From JAICXG01 sp036825615 (GTDB taxonomy: Bacteria; Verrucomicrobiota; Verrucomicrobiia; Chthoniobacterales; UBA10450), in NCBI GenBank assembly GCA_036825615.1, contig DAISXY010000011.1, positions 1 to 64,000 on the forward strand: a DNA stretch of 64,000 nucleotides, in the 5' to 3' direction. Shown here piece after piece: positions 52,083 through 61,370 of this stretch. The position numbers and the translations under genes were made by a program. The notes below the pieces were generated by a model, which was given only the letters and a program-made list of their open reading frames with translations, ran no database searches and was not told the DNA's origin. Within the stretch, counting starts at the first letter, position 1, and each line of letters starts with the position of its first letter.

Positions 52083-54494
52083 TCACTCATTGCGCAGGAC
52101 GGTAATTGGGTTGAGCCGTGCCGCGCGCCGGGCGGGGAGCCACGCCGCCAACAGAGCAGCGCAGGCGAGCAGCAGGCCAACCGCGAGGTAAATTGACGGA
52201 TCAAACGGGCTGACGCCGAAAAGAAAACTGCGCAGGAGCCGCGAAGAGGCGAGCGCACCGGCCGCGCCGATCGCGAGCCCGAGGCCGAGGAGACGCAGCC
52301 CGTGCCCGAGGATGAGTGTGCGAATGTGGGCGCGTCGCGCGCCGAGGGCGAAACGGACTCCGATCTCGCGCAGCCGCCGCGCGGCCGTGTAGGCGATCAC
52401 GCCGTAAAGGCCGATCGTTGCGAGCGCGAGGGCGAGGAGCGAAAATATCCCGAGCAGAAAAGTGAGGAGCCGAGGCGCAACCCAGGTTTCCTCCACCCGC
52501 TCCTGCATCGTTCGCACATCAAAAACCGGCTGCGCAGGATCGACCGCGGCGACAATCTCCCGGATGTTTTTCTCGAGCGATTTCGCACGCGCGCCGGCCC
52601 TGACGAAGAGCACCTGCGAGTCGCGCTTCACCTGGCCGAGAGAAAAATAGGCCACCGGCAGCGGCGCCGTTTCGTCAAACCCGCGGAACTTCATGTTCGC
52701 AACCACGCCGACGATCTGGAACCAGCTCGGCCCTTCCCCTTCGTCGAACGGCTCGGTGTAAATCCGTTTGCCGATCGGATCCTGACCAGCGAACGCCTGC
52801 TCCGCGAAGCGCTGATCGATCACGGCCACGAGCGGCGCATGGATGGTATCGCGCTCGTTCAGCGCCCGGCCGCGCAGCAGCGGCGCCTTCAGGGTCGCGA
52901 AATAATCCGGCGAAACGACTTCACATTCGGTCGAAGGCTGCTGGGCGGACGGGGTTTTGAGGTTGTCGCCTTCCTTGAGGAAATTGATTTCCCAGCCGCC
53001 CAGCAGCGGCGGGTTGGCGCTCAGCGCGGCGGCTTCGACCCCGGGCAACGCCCGCACTTTTTCCAGCAGTGCGTGGGTGAAAGGCGCGATCTTTTCCGGC
53101 GTCGAATAAACGCTGAACGGCAGGTCAATGCGCGCGGTGAGCAGGCCTTGCGGGTCGAAGCCTAACGAGAGCGCCTGGACGCGGGCAAAGCTCTTCAGCA
53201 CCAGCCCGGCCGAGCTGAGGAGGACCAGGGTAAGTGCAATTTCGCCGATGATCAGAAGATCGCGAGTCCGCCGCGCGGCGGGCGAATCGGAGCTGCCGTG
53301 TCCGCCGGCCCTCAGTGCCAGTTGTAAATCGGGCCGCGAGGCATGAAGGGCGGGCCAAAGCCCAAAGAGCACAGTCGTTAGGCAGGCAACGAAAAGAGTG
53401 AAAGCGAGGACGCGCCAATCAAACACCAGGTTCTGAAAGCGCTCGACTCCCGCGGGGCCGAGCGCGATGAGCGCATCACGGCTCCAGACCGCAAACAGAA
53501 AACCCAGGCCGCCGCCGAGTGCCGCAATGAGCAGGCTTTCCAGCAGCAACTGCCGGATGATCTGCCCGCGACTCGCGCCGATCGCCGCACGAATCGCGAA
53601 CTCGCGGGCCCGCGCTGTCCCGCGCGTGGCGAAGAGATTCGCGAGATTGGCGCAGGCGATGAGCAGGACCAGCGCGACCGCGCTCAGGAGCAGGAAAAGA
53701 TTCTTGCGATAATCGCCGACCAAACTTTCGAGCAGCGGCCTGACCATCGCGGTTTGGCCCTCGTTCGTCTCCGGATATTGTTTGTCGAGCCGCGCCGCGA
53801 TCGTCCTCATCTCCGTGCGCGCCTGCTCCACCGTCACGCCTTCTTTCAGTCGCCCCCAGCCGAACATCATCGGATGCCAGGCGCGGTTCTCCCAGGCTGG
53901 GCTCCGGCGCATGATCGGCAACCAAACATCGACCTTGGTCGGTGCGCTCATCGCCGCCGGCATCACACCAACTACCGTGTAGAGCTGGTGATCGAGACTG
54001 ATCGTGCGACCAAGCACGCCCGGATCGTTTTGGAAGAGCCGTTCCCAAAGGGCGTCGCTGATCACCGCCAGCGCCGGTCCGCCGATCTGGTCTTCTCCAT
54101 CCGTGAAAGTGCGGCCGAGCTCGGGCGATAAGCCGATGACCTTGAAAAAATTGGCGGTCACAAGAGCGGTTCCGACATGCTCCGGCTGCCGACCCGCAAC
54201 GCTGAGGTTGTGCGATTCCCGGCGCGAAATGGCGAGCGCTTCGAAAACGCTGTTATCGCGCCGCCAGTCGAGATAATCCGGAAATGAAATCGAGGTCTCG
54301 GTCCCGCTGCTGAACTCGTTCAGGGTCATGATCCGCTCGGCCTCGGGATAAGGCAGCGGGCGCAGGAGGACGGCGTTGATCACGCTGAAGATGGCGGTGT
54401 TCGCGCCGATCCCGAGCGCAAGCGTGAGCACGGCGATGGCAGTGAAGCCGGGCGATTTCAGCAGGGTGCGCAGGGCGTAACGCAGATTAGTCAT
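52083..54494 (-). CDS. ADOP-type duplicated FtsX/MacB permease, array member 5
   Basis: 803 residues, start MTNLRYALRTLLKSPGFTAI. It is the least standard at its cores: ACANLANLFATRGTARAREF and YTAARRLREIGVRFALGARR in place of the usual FtsX patterns, and the end LNPITVLRNE in place of VDPxxALRYE. The reading frame is complete and helices are intact, so I take it as functional. Its second periplasmic part contains ANPPLLGGWEINFLKEGDN, not seen in neighbours. Two different palindromes flank its transcription unit. It is co-oriented with permeases 4 and 6. Confidence 0.86.
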   Translation of the reverse strand: MTNLRYALRTLLKSPGFTAIAVLTLALGIGANTAIFSVINAVLLRPLPYPEAERIMTLNEFSSGTETSISFPDYLDWRRDNSVFEALAISRRESHNLSVAGRQPEHVGTALVTANFFKVIGLSPELGRTFTDGEDQIGGPALAVISDALWERLFQNDPGVLGRTISLDHQLYTVVGVMPAAMSAPTKVDVWLPIMRRSPAWENRAWHPMMFGWGRLKEGVTVEQARTEMRTIAARLDKQYPETNEGQTAMVRPLLESLVGDYRKNLFLLLSAVALVLLIACANLANLFATRGTARAREFAIRAAIGASRGQIIRQLLLESLLIAALGGGLGFLFAVWSRDALIALGPAGVERFQNLVFDWRVLAFTLFVACLTTVLFGLWPALHASRPDLQLALRAGGHGSSDSPAARRTRDLLIIGEIALTLVLLSSAGLVLKSFARVQALSLGFDPQGLLTARIDLPFSVYSTPEKIAPFTHALLEKVRALPGVEAAALSANPPLLGGWEINFLKEGDNLKTPSAQQPSTECEVVSPDYFATLKAPLLRGRALNERDTIHAPLVAVIDQRFAEQAFAGQDPIGKRIYTEPFDEGEGPSWFQIVGVVANMKFRGFDETAPLPVAYFSLGQVKRDSQVLFVRAGARAKSLEKNIREIVAAVDPAQPVFDVRTMQERVEETWVAPRLLTFLLGIFSLLALALATIGLYGVIAYTAARRLREIGVRFALGARRAHIRTLILGHGLRLLGLGLAIGAAGALASSRLLRSFLFGVSPFDPSIYLAVGLLLACAALLAAWLPARRAARLNPITVLRNE

Positions 54495-54544
54495 GGGTGT
54501 TGATGCGTTGAATCGTTAGGCGTTGAAGCGGTCCAGGGGTGGAG

Positions 54545-54570
54545 AAGCGAAGATCGGGAATCGTGAATCG
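54545..54570. repeat. GAATCG-type repeat, short copy
   Basis: GAAGATCGGGAATCGTGAATCG type words lie in the 79-bp gap between permeases 5 and 6, together with a TCGTTAGG word at 54513. Confidence 0.35.
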
Positions 54571-54573
54571 CGC

Positions 54574-57003
54574 TTATTCATACCGGAGCGCGATCATGGG
54601 ATCGACTTTCATGGCGCGACGTGCCGGGATGTAGCTCGCGAGGAGCGCGGCCCCGCCTAACAAGAAGACGACGGCGGCGTAGGTCAGCACGTCGTTTGCG
54701 CCGACGCCGTAGAGCAGACTCGCGAGCAATCGCGTCGCACCGAGTGCGGCGAGCAGTCCGACGGCCATCCCGATCGCCACCACGGTCAGGCTTTGCCGCA
54801 AAATCATCGTGAGCATGTCGGCGCGTTGCGCGCCGAGCGCCATGCGGATGCCGATCTCGCGTGTTCGTTGTGCCACGGAATACGCGATCACGCCGTAGAT
54901 CCCGATCGCCGCCAGGATCATCGCGACCGCGGCGAAAACGCCGAGCAGCGTCATATTGAATTTCGGACGCGCGAGTTGTTCGCCTAACAAGTTCTGCATC
55001 GGCGTGACTTCGCCGACGAAGACTTCCGGATCGATTTGGTGAATCGCGCGCGCGATCGCGGTCTGGATTCCGCCGACGCCTTCCGTCGCGCTCCGTACCA
55101 CGAACCACAAGCGCCGCTCTGGATTCTGCATGAACGGGCGATAGAACTCCGGCAGACTGGGAGCGCCCAGTTCGTTTTGTTTCGTGTCCGCCACCACGCC
55201 GATGATCTCGAGCGGGAGCGGCGCGGAGCCGTCGGGCCGATCGAGCAGAATGCGTTGGCCAATCGGGTTCACATTCGGCAGGTAACGCCTGACGAATGTT
55301 TCGTTGACCATCGCGACTTTCGCCGCCTTCTCGTTGTCGCGCGCGTCGAAGTCGCGCCCGCTGCGCAACGGCACCTTCATGGTGCGGAAATAGCCGGGCG
55401 CGATCGTGAGATCCGAGGCATCGGGATGATTGCCGGGCGCGATGGCGGGCTGGCCCGCGATCGTGAACGACGTGCCGCTATCATTTCCGCCGAAGGGCAA
55501 CGGATTCGCCGCGCTGACACTCTCCACGCCCGGGAGCCCGGCTAGTTTCGGGATTAGCTGCTCGTAAAAGCGCCGCCATTGATCCGGCTCGGGATAACGG
55601 GCACGCGGGAGGACCTGATCGAGCGTGAGCAAACGCGTCGGGTCAAAACCGGGACTTGTCGCGCGCAGATTGAAGAAGCTCTTGATGAGCAAACCCGCGC
55701 CCGCGAGCAGGAGCAACGAGAGCGACACCTGCGAGATGACGAGGAAGGCGCGCACGCGGGTGCCGTGCAATCCGCCGGTCGAACCCTTTGACCCTTGTTG
55801 CAATGTTTCGCTCACGTTGCTGCGCGAGACTTGCAGCGCGGGCACGAGACCAAACGCGATCGTGCTTAGAACCGCGAGCGCGAAGGTGAATACGCCCACG
55901 CTCGCGTTGATCTGAATCTCGCCCAGCCGGGGAACATTGCGCGGGCCGAGCGCGCCGAGGACATCGACGCCCCACCACGCAAGCAACAAACCGCCCGCGC
56001 CGCCCAGTAACGCGAGCAGAAAGCTTTCCGCGAGGAGCTGCCTCACGATCCGTGCGCGACTCGCACCGAGCGCGGTCCGGATTCCGATTTCACGGCTGCG
56101 CGCGGCGGCGCGTGCGAGGAGCAGATTGGCCACATTCGCGCAGGCGATGAGGAGCACGAGCGCGACTGCGCCTAACAAGATCAGGAGCGCGGGCCGCACA
56201 TTGCCGACCACATCCTCGAGCAACGGCACGACCCGAATCCCGCGATTCATGTTGTAATCGGGATACTGCTCCGCGAGGCGCGCGGCGATCGGGGCCATCT
56301 CGGCTTCGGCCTGTTTTGCGGTCACGTCCGGCTTCAAACGCGCAACCAGTTTCAGGAAACTCGAACCGCGCCGCGGTACTTCCTGCGCGACCAGCGGTTG
56401 CAGCGGCGTGACGTACTCGACCTGGTCCTGGTCAACCGGAAATTTCCAGCCCGGCGGCATCACGCCCACCACGGTCGTGCTGCGTCCGGAAAACATGACC
56501 TGCTGTCCGATGATGCGCCGGTTTCCGCCGAACGCTTTCTGCCAGGTGGCATGGGTGAACACGACCACGCTCGGTCCGCCGACCTTCAACTCCTCCGGCG
56601 TGAAGCCGCGACCGAGCATCGGCTTGATCCCGAGCGCCTCGAAGAAATCGCCATCGACCGCGACGCCGCTCAGTTCTTTCGCTGTGCCGTCGCTGCTCAA
56701 GACTGCGCCCGCGCCGGTGTAAGCCGCCATCCCGGTGAAACTGCGGCTCTGCTCGCGATAATCGTGGAAGTTCGGGAACGACGAAGTGTAACGGCCGTTC
56801 GGCTCGTCCTTCAGGTTGTTGCTCCAGATCTTGACCAGCTGATCGGATTTTGGAAACGGCAGCGGCCGCAACAGCACCGTATCGACGACGCTGAAGATGG
56901 CGCTATTCGCGCCGATCCCGAGTGCGAGCGTAAGCACGGCGATGAGAGTGAACGCGGGTGCCTTGATGAGGGTCCGCAGCGCGTATTTCAGGTCAGCGAT
57001 CAT
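54574..57003 (-). CDS. ADOP-type duplicated FtsX/MacB permease, array member 6
   Basis: 809 residues, start MIADLKYALRTLIKAPAFTL. Its cores are ACANVANLLLARAAARSREI with ALGASRARIVRQLLAE, and YSVAQRTREIGIRMALGAQR; it ends VDPMIALRYE. Its overall sequence, including the long stretch PPGWKFPVDQDQVEYVTPL and the second FtsX half, is closest to permease 1 (PPGWKFPVQQDPVNFVAPL there), so those two probably share a more recent ancestor than with the intervening ones. It has a TTAGGC-free start and a GCCTAACAA word near its C-terminus (54654). The spacer to permease 7 carries a palindrome. Confidence 0.88.
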   Translation of the reverse strand: MIADLKYALRTLIKAPAFTLIAVLTLALGIGANSAIFSVVDTVLLRPLPFPKSDQLVKIWSNNLKDEPNGRYTSSFPNFHDYREQSRSFTGMAAYTGAGAVLSSDGTAKELSGVAVDGDFFEALGIKPMLGRGFTPEELKVGGPSVVVFTHATWQKAFGGNRRIIGQQVMFSGRSTTVVGVMPPGWKFPVDQDQVEYVTPLQPLVAQEVPRRGSSFLKLVARLKPDVTAKQAEAEMAPIAARLAEQYPDYNMNRGIRVVPLLEDVVGNVRPALLILLGAVALVLLIACANVANLLLARAAARSREIGIRTALGASRARIVRQLLAESFLLALLGGAGGLLLAWWGVDVLGALGPRNVPRLGEIQINASVGVFTFALAVLSTIAFGLVPALQVSRSNVSETLQQGSKGSTGGLHGTRVRAFLVISQVSLSLLLLAGAGLLIKSFFNLRATSPGFDPTRLLTLDQVLPRARYPEPDQWRRFYEQLIPKLAGLPGVESVSAANPLPFGGNDSGTSFTIAGQPAIAPGNHPDASDLTIAPGYFRTMKVPLRSGRDFDARDNEKAAKVAMVNETFVRRYLPNVNPIGQRILLDRPDGSAPLPLEIIGVVADTKQNELGAPSLPEFYRPFMQNPERRLWFVVRSATEGVGGIQTAIARAIHQIDPEVFVGEVTPMQNLLGEQLARPKFNMTLLGVFAAVAMILAAIGIYGVIAYSVAQRTREIGIRMALGAQRADMLTMILRQSLTVVAIGMAVGLLAALGATRLLASLLYGVGANDVLTYAAVVFLLGGAALLASYIPARRAMKVDPMIALRYE

Positions 57004-57018
57004 GGTTGGTTAGGCATA

Positions 57019-57085
57019 TTGGAGCCGGCCCGCGCTCGGGCCGTCCCTGGGATTTTCTTGCGGCGCGAGGGCGCGCCGGCTCCAA
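57019..57085. repeat. TTGGAGCCGG...CCGGCTCCAA palindromic repeat, copy 2
   Basis: TTGGAGCCGG (57019-57028) pairs with CCGGCTCCAA (57076-57085), with further GC-rich complement inside. It lies in the 139-bp gap between permeases 6 and 7, flanked by TTAGGC words. Confidence 0.7.
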
Positions 57086-57142
57086 GATTTCACTCATATT
57101 GCAGGGTCAACGACGCATTAAATTCGTTAGGCGTTAGGTAAA

Positions 57143-59587
57143 TCATTCAGAACGGAGCGCGATGACGGGATTGACCCGGGCGGCTTTGCGCGCGGGGAAG
57201 AAACTGGCCAGGAGGGCAATCGCCGCGAAGGTCAGCGGCACCGACAGAAAAACCAGCGGATCGGTGGGACTGACAGAATAAAGCAGGCTGCGCATGATGC
57301 GGGTCGCTGCCCAGGCGCCGCCGAGACCGATCACAATGCCGAGCAAGGTCACCGCCATGCCCTGGCCGAGGAAAAGCCGGAGCACATCACGGCGTTGCGC
57401 GCCTAACGACATCCGAATCCCGATCTCGCGCCGGCGTTGATTCACCGAATAAGCGAGCACGCCATAAATGCCGACGCTCGCGAGGAGGAGTGCGACCCCG
57501 GCGAAGACACTCAGCAACGCCATCGTGAAACGCCACGGCGCGACCGAGGAGGCGACCATCTCCTGCATCGTGCGGATATCGGCGAGCGGCACATTCGGAT
57601 CGACCGCCGCGATTTCCCGTCGCACCATCTGGAGCAACGCGGCCGGCTCAGCCCCGGCGCTGCGCACCGCGACCATCATGGATTGCTGACCGGCCTGGGC
57701 TTCGGGCAGATAGATGTGCGGCCCAGGTTTGGCCTCGAGCGAAGTGTGCCGCACATCGCCCACCACGCCGACAATCTCGCGAAAGATTGTCTTCTTCTCG
57801 TTAGTCGCCTTGAACCGCTGCCCAATCGGATTGACTCCGGGGAAATAAAGCCGCGCCATCGTCGCGTCGATGATCGCCACCTCCGGCGCGTCTTTTTTGT
57901 CGTGCTCGTTGAAAGCGCGTCCGCGCTGCAACGGAATCTGGAGCGTCTTGAAATAATCGGGCGTGACCCAGCGGAAATTTGCGGTTTGCAAATCGCCGGG
58001 CTTTGTCGGGCGTCCTTCAATTTCGAAGCCGTCCACTTCCTCGCCGCCGCTCAAGGGCAGAATGTTTCCCGCCGCGGCTGATTTCACACCGGGCAGGTTT
58101 TCTATCCGCCGGACAATTTGATCGAAGAACGCCGCCGCCTTGCTCTCATCCTTATAAGGATTATCCGGCAGCGCGATGTTGAAGGTGAGCACGCTTTCCG
58201 GATTAAACCCGGGCCGGACGCGGGCGAGCTGGGCGAAACTTTCAATCAGAAGTCCGGCTGCAATCAGGAGCATGAGAGCGAGCGCGACCTCGGAAATGAT
58301 CAGGCCGTTGCGCAGGCGGGCGTGACCGGCGGTTGAGCCGCGATCGCCTTCCTTCAATTTCTCGCTCAGGCCGATGCGCGATGATTGCAGCGCGGGCGCG
58401 AGTCCGAAGAGCACGCCGGTGACGAGCGAAACGAGCAGGGTGAAAAGCAGCACGCCGCCGTCGATCTGCACCTCGCTCAGACGCGGCAAATCCTTCGGCG
58501 CGATCGCGAGCAGGAGATTGCTCCCGAAGACGGCAAAGAGAATGCCTAACAGTCCCCCGGCAAGCGCGAGCAGCACGCTTTCAGTCAGGAGCTGGCGCAC
58601 GATCCGCAGCCGGCTCGCGCCGAGCGCGCGGCGGATCGCGATTTCCTTTTGCCGGCCGAGACCGCGCGCGAGCAGAAGGTTGGCGACATTCGCGCAGGCG
58701 ATGAGCAGAATGCAGCCGACCGCGGCCATAAGCACGCTGAGGGTGCGCTCGCTCCCGGCGGCCGCCTGTTTCTGGAGCGAAACCAGCTGAATGCCCCACT
58801 CCTTGTTCGAGTCCGGGTACTGTTGCGCAAAACGCGCGGCCAGGGTGTTCATCTCCGCCTGCGCGGTCGTTAGGCTGACGCCCGGCTTGAGCCGGCCGAT
58901 CACGGCGAGATTGTGCGCGCCGCGATTTTTTTGCCGGCCTTCAGAAGGTGCGAATGGCGTCCACGCTTCGGCCCGCGGACCGAAGGTCATGTATGCCGGC
59001 ATCCCGGTGTCGCTCGGGAAATCGAAGTCGCGCGGCATCACTCCGACAACCGTGTAAGGTTCCTGGTCGAGCGTCAGCTTGCGGCCGATGATCGAGCGAT
59101 CGCCACCAAAGCGCCGTTGCCACAATTCGTAACTCAGGATGACGACCTGGTTCCGTCCAAGCTGATCCTCGCCCTCGACGAAAGCGCGCCCGAGAATTGG
59201 TTGGACGCGGAGGAGGGAAAAGAGATTGGCCGAAACGCGCGCGCCGCCGAGCCGCTCGGCTTCGTCCGTGCCGGTCAGGTTCGTCGACCAGCCTTCGATC
59301 GCGGACATCGCCTCGAAGCTTTTTGCCTGGGCCCGCCAATCCTTGAAATCCGGCACGCTGGTCGGGGCGAGCGGAAAACCCATTTTCGCGACCTCGGGGT
59401 TTGTTTGCCAGATCATCGTCAGGCGATCGCTTTGCGGGAATGGCAGCGGCCGCAGCAGGATCGCGTTGACGACGCTGAACATTGCGGTGTTGGCCCCAAT
59501 CCCGAGCGCGAGCGCGATGACTGCGATGATGGTGAAGCCAGGCGATTTGATCAGTTGGCGGATGGCGAAGCGAAGGTCGGAGCGCAT
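57143..59587 (-). CDS. ADOP-type duplicated FtsX/MacB permease, array member 7
   Basis: 814 residues, start MRSDLRFAIRQLIKSPGFTI. Its cores are ACANVANLLLARGLGRQKEI with ALGASRLRIVRQLL, and YSVNQRRREIGIRMSLGAQR; it ends VNPVIALRSE. The first periplasmic domain carries ARVSANLFSLLRVQPILGRA and, uniquely, a long stretch FPSDTGMPAYMTFGPRAEAW. The complete frame suggests a working gene. It follows the DUF4097 gene by 23 bp in transcription order (59611-60621, same strand), so the two are probably in one transcript and the surface protein may work with this permease. Confidence 0.88.
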   Translation of the reverse strand: MRSDLRFAIRQLIKSPGFTIIAVIALALGIGANTAMFSVVNAILLRPLPFPQSDRLTMIWQTNPEVAKMGFPLAPTSVPDFKDWRAQAKSFEAMSAIEGWSTNLTGTDEAERLGGARVSANLFSLLRVQPILGRAFVEGEDQLGRNQVVILSYELWQRRFGGDRSIIGRKLTLDQEPYTVVGVMPRDFDFPSDTGMPAYMTFGPRAEAWTPFAPSEGRQKNRGAHNLAVIGRLKPGVSLTTAQAEMNTLAARFAQQYPDSNKEWGIQLVSLQKQAAAGSERTLSVLMAAVGCILLIACANVANLLLARGLGRQKEIAIRRALGASRLRIVRQLLTESVLLALAGGLLGILFAVFGSNLLLAIAPKDLPRLSEVQIDGGVLLFTLLVSLVTGVLFGLAPALQSSRIGLSEKLKEGDRGSTAGHARLRNGLIISEVALALMLLIAAGLLIESFAQLARVRPGFNPESVLTFNIALPDNPYKDESKAAAFFDQIVRRIENLPGVKSAAAGNILPLSGGEEVDGFEIEGRPTKPGDLQTANFRWVTPDYFKTLQIPLQRGRAFNEHDKKDAPEVAIIDATMARLYFPGVNPIGQRFKATNEKKTIFREIVGVVGDVRHTSLEAKPGPHIYLPEAQAGQQSMMVAVRSAGAEPAALLQMVRREIAAVDPNVPLADIRTMQEMVASSVAPWRFTMALLSVFAGVALLLASVGIYGVLAYSVNQRRREIGIRMSLGAQRRDVLRLFLGQGMAVTLLGIVIGLGGAWAATRIMRSLLYSVSPTDPLVFLSVPLTFAAIALLASFFPARKAARVNPVIALRSE

Positions 59588-59610
59588 GGTCCTATCTCGT
59601 TAGGCAATTC

Positions 59611-60621
59611 CTATTGCCGCGCGGTGGCCTTCTCCGCGGAGACGATCTCGATCGAGCCGGCGCTGCTCCGCAGGACGACTTTGGTCCCGCCGCCGTTCAA
59701 CGTTCCTTTCAGTGAATCGTCGTCTGCGCTCAGTCGTGAAATTGGAAGATCGCTTCGGATGCCGCCGGCGCTGGTTTCGGCGTCGATCGTTAGGGCGGCG
59801 TTTGGCGGAGTCAGGACGGTGATGCTGCCGCCGGAAGTTTCGAGCCGCACGTCGCCAGCCACGGGATTGGGCAGAATTGCGGAAACGGAACCGCCGGAAG
59901 TCTCGGCAATCAGTCTTCCGCTGATGTTCCCGAGGCGCAGTTTACCGCCGCTGCTCTCGACTTTGGTGTCGCCGACGCGGTTGAGGACGGTGACGTTGCC
60001 GCCGGAGGTATCGACCTTGAGATCGCCTCGACCGCCGGTCACTTCGATCCGGCCGCCGCTCGTGTCGAGGTCGATTTTACCTTCGCAATCCTTGGCAACA
60101 ATGTTGCCGCCGCTGGTGTCGGCGTGCAGATCGCCATGGATTTGATGAAACGTCAGATCGCCACCGCTGGTATCAACCTTGACCTTGCCGGTGATGCCGC
60201 TGGCAGAGATGTCGCCCCCGGAAGTGTCGAGATCGAGATTGAAATTGGCCGGGACCTTGATCGCGTAATGTCCTTCCGTGCGCGAATGGCCGATCATCCG
60301 CCAGAATTGTTTGCCTAACGATTCCTCCTTGTGAATCGCGCGCAGAATGATTTTATCGCCCTCGGTCGTGATCGTGATCGGCGCGGCCGCGAGATATTCC
60401 TGTTCCTTTTCCTTCGACGACATCTCGACCTTGCGATGAGCGTCGATCACGACCTGGTCGTTGCCGCCAGGCGTGACCTCGATCGAACCAAAATCGACAT
60501 CGACCACCAGGGTCCCGCCGGGCTTTGCGGGCCGGGTTTCGTGTTTGTTTTCCTCGGTCGAGGCGCGCACACCGAGTGCGCCGATGATCAGGAGCGTGGA
60601 GATAATGAGCAGTTTCTTCAT
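59611..60621 (-). CDS. DUF4097-family exported beta-repeat protein
   Basis: 336 residues from ATG 60621 (MKKLLIISTLLIIGALGV), a signal peptide; the upstream open frame to 60753 is repeat sequence. The mature part has about nine units of the pattern D/E-T-S-G-G (LDTSGGDISAS, VDTSGGDLTFH, ADTSGGNIVAK, LDTSGGRIEVT, VDTSGGNVTVL, VESSGGKLRLG, AETSGGSVSAI, LETSGGSITVL), spaced about 18-20 residues apart. This is the DUF4097 beta-solenoid type, often called 'putative adhesin'. It is periplasmic or surface-exposed with unknown function. It precedes permease 7 by 23 bp. Its promoter would overlap the 3' end of the RAYT gene. Confidence 0.85.
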   Translation of the reverse strand: MKKLLIISTLLIIGALGVRASTEENKHETRPAKPGGTLVVDVDFGSIEVTPGGNDQVVIDAHRKVEMSSKEKEQEYLAAAPITITTEGDKIILRAIHKEESLGKQFWRMIGHSRTEGHYAIKVPANFNLDLDTSGGDISASGITGKVKVDTSGGDLTFHQIHGDLHADTSGGNIVAKDCEGKIDLDTSGGRIEVTGGRGDLKVDTSGGNVTVLNRVGDTKVESSGGKLRLGNISGRLIAETSGGSVSAILPNPVAGDVRLETSGGSITVLTPPNAALTIDAETSAGGIRSDLPISRLSADDDSLKGTLNGGGTKVVLRSSAGSIEIVSAEKATARQ

Positions 60622-60637
60622 GGCTGGATTGTTGTCG

Positions 60638-61309
60638 TTAGGCATTGGCTTCATCTTGAAAGTCGGAGGGCGATTTCTGGGTAGCGCACGCGTCGCGCGT
60701 GCTGGTCGCGGACTCCGGCCGCGACGAACTTTGTTCCTGCGCGCGGAACTCATCTTCCGGCGTCCAAATCCAGGGATAATCTTCGCCCGGTTTTGCTACG
60801 CCGGCATTCCAGGGATTCCGCAGGATGTACTGAAATTTTTCTTCGAGATCGCGATCGGAACGAACGTAGCGGTCGAAACGTTCCTTCTCCCATACCGGGC
60901 CGGTTGTCTTGTTTGCTTTGTTGATTTCATGCGCGGTAAAAGACTTGATTGACTGCATCAAATCCGACAACGCCCAGAAGATTGGGTTGCCGTTGTCATC
61001 ATCCTTCTTTGGTGCCGGGCGAAGCAGCGCATGCACGTGATCGGGCATGACACAAACAGCGATCAGCTCATAGCGACTGCCGTGGAAGTGCCGGAACGCG
61101 TTTAAGACGATCGTGCGATCTGGTGGCGAGAGTACTCGGCGCGACGCGGTCGAGATCGTGAGGGCGTAAATCGCCCATGGCAGCTCGAAGTGCGGGAGAC
61201 GACGTTTCGCGTACTTCGCGCCGGAAGCGGAAGCCCGCGAAGGCGGGACGCCTTCGCCAGCACGCGGGACGCGCGCGCTACCCCGAACTCGCTGTTCCGT
61301 TTCACTCAT
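60638..61309 (-). CDS. REP-associated tyrosine transposase (RAYT, IS200/Y1-like)
   Basis: 223 residues in the longest form. The core (about 36-180) starts KRRLPHFELPWAIYALTIST and has the HUH motif MPDHVHALLRP, then SDLMQSIKSFTAHEIN and the nucleophile tyrosine in KFQYILRNPWNAG, plus GPVWEKERFDRYVRSD. This is the RAYT pattern, a single-strand DNA transposase domesticated with REP palindromes. The N-terminal 35 residues (GSARVPRAGEGVPPSR) and C-terminal 35 residues (SATSTRDACATQ) are translations of REP palindromes that flank the gene as inverted copies. No internal ATG before the core is available. Proposed role: spread or upkeep of the REP elements seen at 46.7, 49.4, 60.7 and 61.4 kb. Confidence 0.85.
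   Translation of the reverse strand: MSETEQRVRGSARVPRAGEGVPPSRASASGAKYAKRRLPHFELPWAIYALTISTASRRVLSPPDRTIVLNAFRHFHGSRYELIAVCVMPDHVHALLRPAPKKDDDNGNPIFWALSDLMQSIKSFTAHEINKANKTTGPVWEKERFDRYVRSDRDLEEKFQYILRNPWNAGVAKPGEDYPWIWTPEDEFRAQEQSSSRPESATSTRDACATQKSPSDFQDEANA
60673..60736. repeat. REP palindrome at the 3' end of the RAYT gene
   Basis: The TTTCTGGGTAGCGCACGCGT segment followed by CGCGCGTGCTGGTCGCGGAC is identical to 61371-61433 and shares its core with the palindromes at 46655 and 49331. Confidence 0.8.
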
Positions 61310-61318
61310 ATCTCAGCG
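61236..61318. repeat. REP palindrome at the 5' end of the RAYT gene
   Basis: GCGAAGGCGGGACGCCTTCG followed by CCAGCACGCG and GCGCGCGCTACCCCGAACTC. It is the same, with one or two differences, as 61479-61559. Confidence 0.8.
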
Positions 61319-61362
61319 CGACCATCGACCGACGCCGGCGTATGACGGGCAGGCAGCAAGGC
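61302..61362 (-). pseudogene. Vestigial 3' end of an ADOP permease gene
   Basis: The minus-strand reading CLPVIRRRRSMVALRYE plus stop at 61302 matches the end of permease 8, FLPARRATRVDPMVALRYE. It lies between the RAYT unit and its small derivative, so the 3' end of a permease gene exists twice here, the outer copy decayed. Confidence 0.65.
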
Positions 61363-61370
61363 CGGGTGAT

